From an uncultured Eubacteriales bacterium (GTDB taxonomy: Bacteria > Bacillota > Clostridia > Oscillospirales > Acutalibacteraceae): a stretch of DNA of 40,944 nt. Under the pieces are notes generated by a model. The model made no database searches, was not told the origin of the DNA, and worked only from the letters and a program-made list of their open reading frames with translations. Each line of letters opens with the position of its first letter. Position 1 is the stretch's first letter. Location: assembly GCA_934464585.1 (NCBI GenBank), contig CAKSJY010000011.1:1-40944 (forward strand). The letters run 5' to 3'. The translations under genes and the position numbers were made by a program. Below, piece by piece: positions 10,117 through 18,708 of the stretch.

Positions 10117-10136
10117 ATATTATGATATCATAATAT
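10117..10136. promoter_or_regulatory. 20-bp perfect palindrome upstream of purA (candidate operator)
   Basis: The half-site ATATTATGAT is followed immediately by its exact reverse complement, centred about 68 bp before the purA start codon. A possible promoter overlaps it (TTTGTA, 17 bp, TATCAT ending inside the palindrome). This has the form of a repressor operator, but the regulator is not identifiable from the sequence. Confidence 0.5.
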
Positions 10137-10194
10137 AGTATGTTTGTTTTGATATATAATGTTAATCGTTTGTAAATTATGGAGTGATAAATAA

Positions 10195-11472
10195 ATGGTA
10201 AAAGCAATAGTAGGTGCAAATTGGGGAGACGAAGGTAAGGGTAAGATTACAGATGTAATGGCAGCAGACTCTGATATAGTAATTCGTTTCCAAGGTGGAA
10301 GTAATGCAGGACATACTATAATTAACAATTATGGTAGATTTGCGTTACATCAATTACCATCAGGTGTATTTTATGACCACATTACAAATATTATAGGTAA
10401 TGGTGTAGCCTTTAGTGTAGAAAATTTTATTAAAGAATTAAAGGCTTTAGAAGAGGGAAATGTTCCAAAACCTAAAATATTTGTTTCAGATAGGGCTCAA
10501 ATTGTTATGCCATATCATATATTATTTGATGTATACGAGGAAGAAAGACTTTCAGCTAATTCCTTTGGTTCAACAAAATCAGGGATAGCACCTTTTTATG
10601 CTGACAAAGTTTCAAAAATTGGTTTCCAAGTAAATGAATTATTTGGTGAAGAAGAGGAATTGAAAGGCAAAATTTCTCGTGTTCTTGAAATCAAAAACCA
10701 GACTTTAAAAAATTTGTATCATAAGCCTCTTTTGAAAACAGAGGAAATATATAATAAGTTAATGGAATATAAAAAATTAATTGAACCATATGTAATAGAT
10801 AGCTTTGATTTTATATATAATTCTATTAAAAGTGGGAAAAATATTCTATTGGAAGGCCAATTAGGAGCACTAAAAGATACAGACTTTGGTATATATCCAA
10901 TGGTTACATCTTCAAACACTATAGCAGGATATGGTGCAGTAGGTGCTGGAATTCCTCCTTATGAGATAAAGGAAATAGTCACTGTTGTAAAGGCTTACTC
11001 AAGTGCAGTAGGAGCAGGAGAGTTTGTTAGCGAAATATTTGGCGAAGAAGCAGAAGAGCTAAGAAAAAGAGGCGGCGATTGTGGAGAATACGGTGCAACA
11101 ACAGGCAGACCAAGAAGAATGGGTTGGTTAGACTTAGTTGCTACAAGATATGGCTGTCGTGTACAGGGATCAACATCAGTTGCACTTACTGTTTTAGATG
11201 TTTTAGGTTATCTTGATAAAATTCCTGTTTGTGTAGGCTATGAAATAGATGGTAAGAGAGTAGATTCATTCCCTAACACAAACAAATTAAAGAAGGCTAA
11301 ACCTATTTTGAAAATTATGGATGGCTGGAAATGTGACATTAGTAATATTACAAAATATGAAGATTTGCCATTAAATTGCAGAAAGTATATTGAATTTGCA
11401 GAAAAAGAGATTGGAGTACCGATAAAGATAGTATCTAATGGTCCGTCTCGAGATAATATTATTTATAGATAA
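10195..11472 (+). CDS. purA: Adenylosuccinate synthetase
   Basis: It condenses IMP with aspartate using GTP to make adenylosuccinate, the first committed step to AMP. Residues 11-17 are the GDEGKGK phosphate-binding loop, with Asp12 in the catalytic position. GGSNAGHT follows, then SGIAPFYADK, GQLGALKDTDFGIYP, TTGRPRRMGWLDL and the C-terminal NGPSRDNI element. The 425-residue length is typical. ATG start with GGAG 11 bases upstream. The segment after GNGV (AFSVENF) differs from the commoner VIDP form but is otherwise co-linear. It lies between purB and glmS, and purA-glmS are only 28 bp apart, so those two are probably co-transcribed. Confidence 0.97.
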   Translation: MVKAIVGANWGDEGKGKITDVMAADSDIVIRFQGGSNAGHTIINNYGRFALHQLPSGVFYDHITNIIGNGVAFSVENFIKELKALEEGNVPKPKIFVSDRAQIVMPYHILFDVYEEERLSANSFGSTKSGIAPFYADKVSKIGFQVNELFGEEEELKGKISRVLEIKNQTLKNLYHKPLLKTEEIYNKLMEYKKLIEPYVIDSFDFIYNSIKSGKNILLEGQLGALKDTDFGIYPMVTSSNTIAGYGAVGAGIPPYEIKEIVTVVKAYSSAVGAGEFVSEIFGEEAEELRKRGGDCGEYGATTGRPRRMGWLDLVATRYGCRVQGSTSVALTVLDVLGYLDKIPVCVGYEIDGKRVDSFPNTNKLKKAKPILKIMDGWKCDISNITKYEDLPLNCRKYIEFAEKEIGVPIKIVSNGPSRDNIIYR

Positions 11473-11500
11473 TGTATATAGTTATGGAGGTTATAGATTT

Positions 11501-13327
11501 ATGTGTGGAATAGTAGGATATGTTGGTTATGATCAAGCTACACCAATGCTATTACATGGTCTTGAAAAATTAGAATATAGAGGTTATGATTCTGCCGGAG
11601 TAGCAGTATATAACAATAATTGCTTAAATTTGGCAAAAACAAAGGGTAGACTTAAAAATTTAAGTGATATGATAGATGAGGGCAGAAAATTACCGGGAAA
11701 TATAGGAATAGGGCATACAAGATGGGCTACTCACGGTAAGCCATCAGATGTTAATTCACACCCACATATGAGTGATTCCGGAAGATTTGCTGTAGTTCAT
11801 AATGGAATTATAGAAAATTACCTTAGACTAAAAGGTGATTTAGAATCAAAAGGTAAAAAATTCGTTTCTGAAACGGATACTGAAGTAATAGCACAATTAA
11901 TTGACTATTGCTATGAGGGTAGTTTCATAGATGCTGTTATAAAAGCAACATCAATGCTTGAAGGATCATATGCTTTGGGTATAATGTGTAAGGATTTTCC
12001 TGACCAAATTATTGCAGTTAGAAAAGACAATCCTTTAATAATAGGATATGGCCCGAAGGAAAATTATATTGCTTCTGATATACCTGCAATTTTATCAAGA
12101 ACCAGGGATATTTGCAGATTAAATGATAATGAGTTTGCGGTTTTAACTAAAGATGATGTTACTATATATGATTCCAATAAAAATAAATTGGAAAAAAGTA
12201 TAACACATATCGACTGGGATATATCTTCAGCAGAAAAATGTGGATATGATCATTTTATGTTAAAAGAAATTATGGAGCAACCAAAAGCGATAAGAGATAC
12301 TATTCATCCGAGAATTAAAGATGGAAAAGTAGTTTTAGATGAAATAAAGCTTTCAAAAGAGGATCTTGAAAAAATAAGTAAAATTTGTATTTTAGCTTGT
12401 GGTTCAGCTTATCATGTTGGCTGTGTGGCTAAGTATGTACTTGAAAAACTAACAAGAAAACCGGTTGAGATAGATCTAGCCTCAGAGTTTAGATATCGTG
12501 AACCAATTATAGATGATAGCGTATTGGTTATTGTTATAAGTCAATCCGGTGAAACTGCAGATACACTCGCAGCCTTAAGAGAAGCAAAGAAATTAGGAGC
12601 TAGAACACTATCTATAGTAAACGTTGTTGGAAGTTCAATTGCTAGCGATTCTGATGATGTAATTTATACATGGGCGGGTCCTGAGATAGCAGTTGCTACT
12701 ACAAAGGCATATAGTACACAATTAACAGTTGTATATCTAATAGCCCTTTATATGGCAGAACAACTAAATACAATATCAAAAGAACAATATGATTCATATA
12801 TAAAGTGCCTTATGGAGATTCCTGACCAAATAGAGGAAATATTAAAAGAAACTGACAAAATAAAATTGTTTGCTGATAAATATTACGAATCTAAGGATGT
12901 ATTCTTTATTGGAAGAAATATTGATTACGCTTTAGCATTAGAAGGTTCGTTGAAATTAAAGGAAATATCTTATATTCACTCAGAAGCTTATGCAGCTGGT
13001 GAATTAAAGCATGGTACTATTTCTTTGATTGAAGATGGTACATTGGTAGTATCTCTTGCAAACTACGATGCTCTATTTGATAAAATGATAAGTAATGTAA
13101 AAGAAGTGAAAGCACGTGGAGCGGTTGTGTTTTCGATTACAAGCAAGGATCATAATGATATTGAGAAAGTTTCGGATGCACAGTTCTATATTCCAAAAAC
13201 TTGCGATATTATGATTCCATCATTAGCAGTTATTCCTTTACAATTATTTTCATATTATATAGCACTAAATAAGGGCTGTGACATTGATAAACCACGTAAC
13301 TTGGCTAAGTCGGTAACAGTTGAGTAA
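11501..13327 (+). CDS. glmS: Glutamine-fructose-6-phosphate aminotransferase (isomerizing)
   Basis: It makes glucosamine-6-phosphate from fructose-6-phosphate and glutamine, the entry step to UDP-GlcNAc and peptidoglycan. The frame is open from 11438, but the ATG at 11501 is the functional start: it gives MCGIVGYVG, placing the essential N-terminal nucleophile at Cys2, and TATGGAGG lies ten bases upstream. The product is 608 residues. An N-terminal class II glutamine amidotransferase domain (GHTRWATHG, HNGIIENY) is followed by two SIS sugar-isomerase domains (SQSGETADTLAALREAKK; EGSLKLKEISYIHSEAYAAGELKHG) and the usual C-terminal KPRNLAKSVTVE. Only 28 bp separates it from purA, so there is no room for the glmS ribozyme that controls this gene in many Firmicutes. 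Confidence 0.98.
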   Translation: MCGIVGYVGYDQATPMLLHGLEKLEYRGYDSAGVAVYNNNCLNLAKTKGRLKNLSDMIDEGRKLPGNIGIGHTRWATHGKPSDVNSHPHMSDSGRFAVVHNGIIENYLRLKGDLESKGKKFVSETDTEVIAQLIDYCYEGSFIDAVIKATSMLEGSYALGIMCKDFPDQIIAVRKDNPLIIGYGPKENYIASDIPAILSRTRDICRLNDNEFAVLTKDDVTIYDSNKNKLEKSITHIDWDISSAEKCGYDHFMLKEIMEQPKAIRDTIHPRIKDGKVVLDEIKLSKEDLEKISKICILACGSAYHVGCVAKYVLEKLTRKPVEIDLASEFRYREPIIDDSVLVIVISQSGETADTLAALREAKKLGARTLSIVNVVGSSIASDSDDVIYTWAGPEIAVATTKAYSTQLTVVYLIALYMAEQLNTISKEQYDSYIKCLMEIPDQIEEILKETDKIKLFADKYYESKDVFFIGRNIDYALALEGSLKLKEISYIHSEAYAAGELKHGTISLIEDGTLVVSLANYDALFDKMISNVKEVKARGAVVFSITSKDHNDIEKVSDAQFYIPKTCDIMIPSLAVIPLQLFSYYIALNKGCDIDKPRNLAKSVTVE

Positions 13328-13334
13328 GCCTAAT

Positions 13335-13369
13335 AAAAAGGGACCATTGTTTAGTTAATGGTCCTTTTT
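13335..13369 (+). terminator. Rho-independent terminator after glmS
   Basis: A hairpin built on GGACCATT and AATGGTCC, with flanking A and T tracts (TTTTT after the stem), begins eight bases past the glmS stop. It ends the purA-glmS transcript. Confidence 0.9.
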
Positions 13370-13523
13370 ATATATGTAAAAATGTATTTAAGAGGTAAGT
13401 TTTATTGCAACTGGAGGACTTTCTTATAAGTTTGATGTGTTGTAAGGTATATTGATATTTTGTTAATATTATTCTATTGTTTAAGGTAGAATAGGAAATA
13501 GATAAAAAATATTTTACTATAAG

Positions 13524-13560
13524 AAAGCGATGCAAACTTGGGGGAGTCTGCACCGCTTTT
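13524..13560 (-). terminator. Terminator of the LPQTG protein gene, possibly bidirectional
   Basis: AAAGCG at 13524-13529 pairs with CGCTTT at 13554-13559, extended by TGCA and a G-U pair, with a C-rich loop on the minus strand. It begins four bases past the minus-strand stop at 13564. The T-rich tract is better on the plus side, so it may work in both directions. Confidence 0.7.
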
Positions 13561-13563
13561 ATT

Positions 13564-15435
13564 TTATAATGTGTGTTTTCCTTTGTTATAGACTTTTGTT
13601 CCAACTACACCTAAACCTGATAAGCAGAGAAGTGCAATTAAGATGGATACACTACTGCTATCTCCTGTTTGTGGGAGCGATGTATTATTATTTGTTGTTG
13701 TGTTTTCTCCTACTAAAATTGGTGATTCTTTAATCTCAAAATCTGTGTTACATTCACCGTCTATATAAAGAACAGTGAGTTTATGTGTACCGGGAGAGAG
13801 AGTTTTAAGATAATCCGCATTCAATGTAATAATAGTAGATCCGGAAGTTGCTGTATAGTTATTTTTATCGACTATATTACCATCTACTTTAATTCCAGTA
13901 AATTTGCTAAAATCACCGTTTATACGGAAAGTAAGAGTATCATTACTATTTTGAATCCAGGAGCTATTTGCACCTTCAATAACCTTATATTCAGAAGGTG
14001 TTGGTGTCATAGTAAGATCTGTTGTAAGCCAAAGTGTGGGCATAAGATCAGGATCGTCTATAGGATAATAATTAACTGTGTAATTAACCTCTTGACCGTT
14101 TATTCTAACCTTAGTATCTCTATTAAAGTAGTATTCATTATTTATTGCTTTTAGATACAATCCGTAGGTATATGTTTTTCCTTCCTCGAATGTATCAATT
14201 AAGTTGCCCCATGCTTCTGTAGTGTTCCAAAAATCTGCTGAGGTAATACCGGCTCCATCGGTTTCCCAACGTTCACACTGATATACATACGGAGCGCCAT
14301 CCGGTGTTTTACCTGTAAATACGGGTTTGTCACCACTTTTGAAGTTGATTGTTGCACCATTAATTTCAATTAATTCAATTATTTTAGGTTGAATAGGTTT
14401 TGTTGGTGTCATTGTGCCATTACCTAAAATTTTAACACTTTTTCCTCCGTCATAAACTGAGACTCTATCGGAGGGAGATGGGAGATCTTCATTTTTCAAC
14501 CATACAGAAAGATTTTCTTGGGATGCAAAAGTATAACCATCATTTGCATGCAAAATTACACTGTATAAGTACTTTTTCCCTTCTTCAAAGACAGTAATCT
14601 TTTTATTATCTGGGACACGGTTCATTTCATCTGGATCAGAGTACCAGAATGCAACTGAATTTGATGTTCCATCTGGAGCTACTTCTAATTCTTCCCATTT
14701 TTCATAAAAAGTATATAAGCCATCAAGATTTCCGCTTGTAGCTGTTGCTTTAGGTGATTCACCTATGTTATAAGAAAGGGTACTGCCATTAATCATTATA
14801 TCGTTTATAACAGTATCATCACTGCCATCTGTAGCTATAACACCATTAAGAAATTCCCATGCTACAAATTCTTTACCATTATCTCGTACAGCTATTTGGT
14901 GGTTATAGGTTGCTCCGTCACAAATGAATTTAACATTATTTTTAATATTATTGTTAAATTCATCTGAAAAAACATAACCATCTTTTGCTTTTAATACTAT
15001 GCTATACCAATATTCTTCGCCTGCTTGTGGGTAGCGTAAAGATTCACTATCTGTACTTTTAATAATTTGTGAACCACGTGATTGTTCCCATTGTTCCTCT
15101 ACAATCTCCATTTGATTAACACATTCAGAGTTTGGATTGACCTCTGTTGTGAAGGCTATAGGTTGTTTAGAGCTGAGGTTTTTCCATACGTTCCCAATAT
15201 CAACAGTAGTAATTATGTTTTCATTGCTGTTGACAGGTAATTCATAGTTATCCGTAGAATAAGCGCTTAAGGAAGTATCTGTATTCTTGTCCTCAGGATT
15301 ACCGTCAGTTGTTATAGATGGATTGTTTCCATACTCTGCAAATACCGTAATTGGTACCAGAGAGACCGTTATACAGAGCGCAAGTAATAAACTTAATATA
15401 CGCCATGAACAATGAAATTTTTTGTTTTTCTTCAT
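13564..15435 (-). CDS. Secreted LPXTG-anchored cell-wall protein with X2-like domain
   Basis: Length is 623 residues. The N-terminus (MKKNKKF... hydrophobic core ... VPITVFA) is a signal peptide with likely cleavage after residue 33. The C-terminus has a classical sortase signal: LPQTG at 587-591, a hydrophobic helix, then a Lys/His-rich tail. Between them are three loosely repeated ~120-residue segments, each with a (Y/T)(W/L/T)Y...LxA.(D/N)(G/E)Y.F motif, the later two ending in TMTPT. A domain beginning YKVIEGANSSWIQN is of the X2/Ig-like type common in clostridial surface proteins, ending THKLTVLYIDGECNTDFEIKES. ATG start with GGAGGG about eight bases upstream. No sortase gene is in the window. 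The ligand is unknown; polysaccharide or mucin contact is only a guess. Confidence 0.9.
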   Translation of the reverse strand: MKKNKKFHCSWRILSLLLALCITVSLVPITVFAEYGNNPSITTDGNPEDKNTDTSLSAYSTDNYELPVNSNENIITTVDIGNVWKNLSSKQPIAFTTEVNPNSECVNQMEIVEEQWEQSRGSQIIKSTDSESLRYPQAGEEYWYSIVLKAKDGYVFSDEFNNNIKNNVKFICDGATYNHQIAVRDNGKEFVAWEFLNGVIATDGSDDTVINDIMINGSTLSYNIGESPKATATSGNLDGLYTFYEKWEELEVAPDGTSNSVAFWYSDPDEMNRVPDNKKITVFEEGKKYLYSVILHANDGYTFASQENLSVWLKNEDLPSPSDRVSVYDGGKSVKILGNGTMTPTKPIQPKIIELIEINGATINFKSGDKPVFTGKTPDGAPYVYQCERWETDGAGITSADFWNTTEAWGNLIDTFEEGKTYTYGLYLKAINNEYYFNRDTKVRINGQEVNYTVNYYPIDDPDLMPTLWLTTDLTMTPTPSEYKVIEGANSSWIQNSNDTLTFRINGDFSKFTGIKVDGNIVDKNNYTATSGSTIITLNADYLKTLSPGTHKLTVLYIDGECNTDFEIKESPILVGENTTTNNNTSLPQTGDSSSVSILIALLCLSGLGVVGTKVYNKGKHTL

Positions 15436-15463
15436 CTAAAAGCCCTCCTGTTTTATTTTTATT

Positions 15464-15485
15464 GTGCCTAATTCATTTAAGGCAC
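15464..15485. repeat. Short inverted repeat in the leader of the LPQTG protein gene
   Basis: GTGCCT and AGGCAC are separated by ten bases, about 30 bp upstream of the start codon at 15435 and downstream of the likely -10 (ATTATA on the plus strand at 15506-15511, TATAAT on the minus strand). It could be an operator or a small leader hairpin. Confidence 0.35.
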
Positions 15486-15695
15486 ATCCTTTATGGATTA
15501 TCTACATTATAATGTTTAGTAAAAAACAAGAAAACCCAATTTTCATATTAGTCATTTGACAAATTAGAAAACATGTTGTTATATAATTTTTTCGCTTTAT
15601 TATTTAGGAGCTTAACGACAGTTTTATATAAATATTTATCATTTTATTAAATGGCAATTTAAAATATGTATAATATTATCTTGGAATATAAAAAG

Positions 15696-15734
15696 AGAAC
15701 AGTGCAAAAGATATATATTTCTTTGCACTGTTCT
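15696..15734. terminator. Bidirectional-looking terminator downstream of tadA
   Basis: A perfect 13-bp stem (AGAACAGTGCAAA with its complement at 15722-15734) is flanked by AAAAAG on the left and GGCTTTTTG on the right. Read on the minus strand it is followed by CTTTTTATATT and would end the murD-to-tadA transcript about 165 bp after the tadA stop. Confidence 0.75.
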
Positions 15735-15899
15735 GGCTTTTTGATTTAATATTTAATATATTTTTAAATGGTTTGTTTGAGCATAATATAAATAAAAGGG
15801 AATAGTATAAAAATAATATTAACATCAACCGTAAAGAGGAAGTTGAATTATAGAAAGTAGAGATTTTATAACAATATATCAATTCTTTTATTATCAAGA

Positions 15900-16352
15900 T
15901 TACTTTCTTAATCTTTTGAAAAAGTCCTTTAACAAAGCAGAACTTTCGTCGTTTAGAACACCGCCTAAAACCTCGGGCTTATGATTAAATGGCAATGAGA
16001 ATAAATTTATAACGCTAGAGCAAGAGCCGGCTTTCTTATCATATGCACCAAATACAAGGCGTTTAATACGAGAATTTATAATAGCTCCAGCACACATGGG
16101 ACATGGCTCTAATGTTACAAACATTTCACATTGCCAAAGTCTCCAACCACCGAGTTTTATACAAGCTTTATTTATTGCATCTATTTCTGCATGGTATAAA
16201 GCATTTTTTTCAGATTCACGTTTATTTCTGCCAACAGAAACAATTGTATTATCTTTTACAATTACTGATCCGACAGGTACCTCATTGTCTTTATATGCAA
16301 TATTAGCTTGCTCAAGGGCAATTTTCATAAATTCGATATCTCTGGAATCCAT
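15900..16352 (-). CDS. tadA: tRNA-specific adenosine deaminase
   Basis: This zinc enzyme converts adenosine to inosine at the wobble position of tRNA-Arg(ACG). Residues 54-56 are HAE (zinc ligand His54 and proton-shuttling Glu56), and PCPMCAGAI at 83-91 supplies zinc ligands Cys84 and Cys87. DNEVPVGSVIV and RIKRLVFGAYDKKAG are typical. I chose the ATG at 16352 (150 residues). A TTG at 16373 would add seven residues but has no ribosome-binding site and would overlap the upstream gene. A weak GGTG lies upstream of the chosen start. The CPBP protease stop is only five bases upstream, so translation may be coupled. It is the last gene of the minus-strand run. Confidence 0.95.
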   Translation of the reverse strand: MDSRDIEFMKIALEQANIAYKDNEVPVGSVIVKDNTIVSVGRNKRESEKNALYHAEIDAINKACIKLGGWRLWQCEMFVTLEPCPMCAGAIINSRIKRLVFGAYDKKAGSCSSVINLFSLPFNHKPEVLGGVLNDESSALLKDFFKRLRK

Positions 16353-16357
16353 ACAAA

Positions 16358-17365
16358 CTACACCAATATACAAATAATAAATATAATTATAAATACTACC
16401 ATCATTGGAGAGGAAAAGAAAGTAGTCATACGTTTTTTCATAGGAATTGGCGATGAATATCTTGGAAGTATTAGCGATTGACGGTGCTCTTTAATTAAAT
16501 ATAATAAACTTATTAATCCCAAGATTACAAAGAAAATATTTAAAGCTGCAGAAGTATATGCTGAAGGAATTTTAGTGTTGTTATCAACGATAGAGATTAT
16601 TAGACAAGATAGATTATTTATAAAATGTATAATCATTCCCGGGATGATTGAGCCTGTTTTTACCGCAATAAATCCTAAAGCTAGCCCAACGATTAAAGCA
16701 AAACAACTTTGTGCTATGTTACCATGAATCATAGAAAATATTATAGCAGATATCATAATAGCAAAACCGTTGCCATATTTTCTTAATACACCGAGTATAA
16801 CACCGCGGAATAAAAACTCTTCCATCATTGCCGGCAATATTGAAACGACAATTGCATTAAGTACTATAGATAAGATGCTGTTATCATACGGAGAACTTGG
16901 CATAGATGGGTGTATTCCTATTGCATTGAGTGTATTTATAATTTGCTCGGTAAAAGCATTTGCTAAGCCACAAAATAGCAAACCGAGGCCTATGTATGGT
17001 ATTAATATAGACGATTTTACTTTTTTAAAATGTATTAATTCCGAAAATGATGATTTAGAAAGTTTAGCTATAACCAAAGATACGATAGAAATAACTATTA
17101 TAAAGCATATTCCGGTAAAGGAGAAATATATAGCAGGTTCCATGTAATTAAATTCTTTTAAATAATTTAGTTTATTATATAGTCCAAAAGCTTCGAACAC
17201 TGGAATAAAAATTAGAGATATCAATGATGATATAACAAAGAAAAGGAAAACGCCAAGTCCTATATTATTAGATATAGATCTTAATTGTTTTAGCTCTTTT
17301 TTTTCATCTAATATATTGGCATTAAAATTATTTGGCTGATTATTTGGTTGATTGTAACTATCCAT
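16358..17365 (-). CDS. CPBP family intramembrane metalloprotease
   Basis: A 335-residue multi-pass membrane protein of the CAAX-protease/bacteriocin-processing (Abi) family. The three family motifs are present: EEFLFR at 182-187 (EExxxR), FSMIH at 210-214 (FxxxH) and a His in the last motif at 247 (IIHFIN). The ~30-residue N-terminus is polar and Asn/Gln-rich, followed by about eight hydrophobic segments. ATG start with AAAGGG upstream. In bacteria these proteins are linked to bacteriocin self-immunity, peptide maturation or membrane-protein turnover; no bacteriocin gene is adjacent here, so the substrate is unknown. Confidence 0.9.
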   Translation of the reverse strand: MDSYNQPNNQPNNFNANILDEKKELKQLRSISNNIGLGVFLFFVISSLISLIFIPVFEAFGLYNKLNYLKEFNYMEPAIYFSFTGICFIIVISIVSLVIAKLSKSSFSELIHFKKVKSSILIPYIGLGLLFCGLANAFTEQIINTLNAIGIHPSMPSSPYDNSILSIVLNAIVVSILPAMMEEFLFRGVILGVLRKYGNGFAIMISAIIFSMIHGNIAQSCFALIVGLALGFIAVKTGSIIPGMIIHFINNLSCLIISIVDNNTKIPSAYTSAALNIFFVILGLISLLYLIKEHRQSLILPRYSSPIPMKKRMTTFFSSPMMVVFIIIFIICILV

Positions 17366-17412
17366 AAACTCTACCCTTTCTATTATTTAATATTAGATTG
17401 ATTATATCAAAA

Positions 17413-17443
17413 AAAGCTTAAAAAATCAAATTTAAAGCTTGCT
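17413..17443 (-). terminator. Possible terminator overlapping the end of the methionine gamma-lyase family gene
   Basis: On the minus strand AAGCTTTAAA and a near-complementary TTTTTTAAGCTT surround the stop codon and are followed by a run of seven T. The stem is AT-rich and imperfect, so read-through into the CPBP protease gene is likely. Confidence 0.4.
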
Positions 17444-18695
17444 TTTCAAGCATAGATTGTGCTGCAAGAAGAATCCCCAACTTTGCACTATGAAAGTTAA
17501 TGCCGCCCTGCATCCACACAGCATAAGGTTCTCTTAGCGGGGCATCGGCTGAAAGCTCAATTGAAGCACCTAAAGTAAAAGCTCCGGCAGCCATTATAAC
17601 CTTATTATCGTAACCCGGCATATCCCAGGGTTCTGGGTCTACAAATGAATCGATAGGTGAACCCTTTTGGATTCCTTTGCAAAATGCTATAAGAGCATTG
17701 TCTGTATTAAGGCAGATAGCCTGAATTATATCTGCACGCCTTTGATTATATTTTGGAGTGACATTATATCCTAGATTTTCAAAAAAACAAGCAGAGAATA
17801 CTGCGGTTTTCAAAGCCTCACCTGTTACATGAGGGGCGTTAAATGCACCCATAAAGAGTTCTCTGTTTTGGCCTAGAGTAGCTCCAACTTCTCTTCCGAC
17901 ACCCGGAGCGGTTAATCGATAAGAGCAAAGCTCAACTAAGTCTTTTCGTCCGGCGATATATCCTCCTGTAGGAGCGATTCCACCTCCTGGATTTTTTATT
18001 AAAGAGCCTGCCATTAAGTCTGCACCATAGAAAGTGGGTTCATGTTTTTGTACGAATTCTCCGTAACAATTGTCTACCATTACAATACAATTTGGGGCTT
18101 TACTTTTTACGATTTTGACTACTTTTTCGATATCTTCAATAAATAATGAGGGTCTAAGCGAATAGCCCCTTGAACGTTGTAAGTATACCATTTTTAATCC
18201 GTCATATACATTTTTTTCAATAGAATCAAAGTCAAGAGTACCGTCATCTTTTAATTCTATTTGTTCATATTCTATACCAAATTCTCTAAGTGAACCTGGA
18301 GTGCTTTCGGGGATTCCGATAACACCTCTTAGAGTATCGTATGGTATTCCTGTTACGCTTAACATCTTATCACCCGGGCGAAGTACTCCAAATAATGCAA
18401 CAGTTAAGGCGTGTGTACCGCTTACAAAATTGTGTCTGACTAAAGCGTCCTCAGCTTCAAGCGCTTGAGCATAGACGCTATCTAAAGCGTCGCGACCTCT
18501 GTCTCCATATCCATATCCGGTAGAGGCTGTGAAGTGACTTTCACTTATGTTATTGTCAATGAATGACTTAAGCATTTTTTGCTGACAATATTCAGTATTT
18601 TCATCTATCTGAGAAAATGCGTCTTTGCATATTTCAAGGCACTTTTTTTCAAGTTCTAAAAGACGATTGTCAATTTTAAAAAAATTATTTTGCAT
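17418..18695 (-). CDS. Methionine gamma-lyase family PLP enzyme (YnbB / aluminium resistance family)
   Basis: A 425-residue fold-type I PLP enzyme of the family annotated as methionine gamma-lyase family or aluminium resistance protein (B. subtilis YnbB). Recognisable blocks are TGYGYGDRGRDALDSVYA, FVSGTHALTVALFGVLRPGD, VMVDNCYGEF (Asp208 would contact the PLP ring nitrogen) and MAGSLIKNPGGGIAPTGGY, in which Lys234 is the predicted Schiff-base lysine. The C-terminal AVWMQGGINFHSAKLGIL is also characteristic. ATG start at 18695. It lies 13 bp downstream of the GNAT gene in the murD run. The physiological substrate of this family is not settled, so I give no symbol. Confidence 0.92.
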   Translation of the reverse strand: MQNNFFKIDNRLLELEKKCLEICKDAFSQIDENTEYCQQKMLKSFIDNNISESHFTASTGYGYGDRGRDALDSVYAQALEAEDALVRHNFVSGTHALTVALFGVLRPGDKMLSVTGIPYDTLRGVIGIPESTPGSLREFGIEYEQIELKDDGTLDFDSIEKNVYDGLKMVYLQRSRGYSLRPSLFIEDIEKVVKIVKSKAPNCIVMVDNCYGEFVQKHEPTFYGADLMAGSLIKNPGGGIAPTGGYIAGRKDLVELCSYRLTAPGVGREVGATLGQNRELFMGAFNAPHVTGEALKTAVFSACFFENLGYNVTPKYNQRRADIIQAICLNTDNALIAFCKGIQKGSPIDSFVDPEPWDMPGYDNKVIMAAGAFTLGASIELSADAPLREPYAVWMQGGINFHSAKLGILLAAQSMLEKQALNLIF

Positions 18696-18708
18696 ATGTA
18701 TCTCTTTT

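Larger units (their letters stand above)
15436..15899. other. 464-bp intergenic region with no supported gene
   Basis: This gap lies between the minus-strand tadA stop and the minus-strand LPQTG gene start. It holds the LPQTG gene leader with its inverted repeat and likely -10, an AT-rich middle part with TTGACA at 15556-15561 and TATAAT at 15582-15587 on the plus strand (20-bp spacing, too long for a good promoter), and a strong hairpin at 15696-15734. The 73-codon minus-strand frame at 15676-15897 runs through the hairpin, has AT-driven composition and shows no recognisable domain. Confidence 0.6.

Noticed and set aside
11438..11500. Longer glmS with 21 extra N-terminal residues
   Set aside because: The enzyme needs Cys at position 2 as its N-terminal nucleophile, which fixes the start at 11501.
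13530..14154. Plus-strand ORFs opposite the LPQTG gene
   Set aside because: They overlap the terminator or lie antisense to a clearly coding gene with signal peptide and LPQTG tail.
15676..15897. 73-codon minus-strand ORF between tadA and the LPQTG gene
   Set aside because: It runs through a strong terminator hairpin, has AT-driven composition and no recognised domain.
16358..17365. CPBP protease as part of a bacteriocin system
   Set aside because: No small precursor with a double-glycine leader and no ABC exporter is near. Housekeeping genes flank it.
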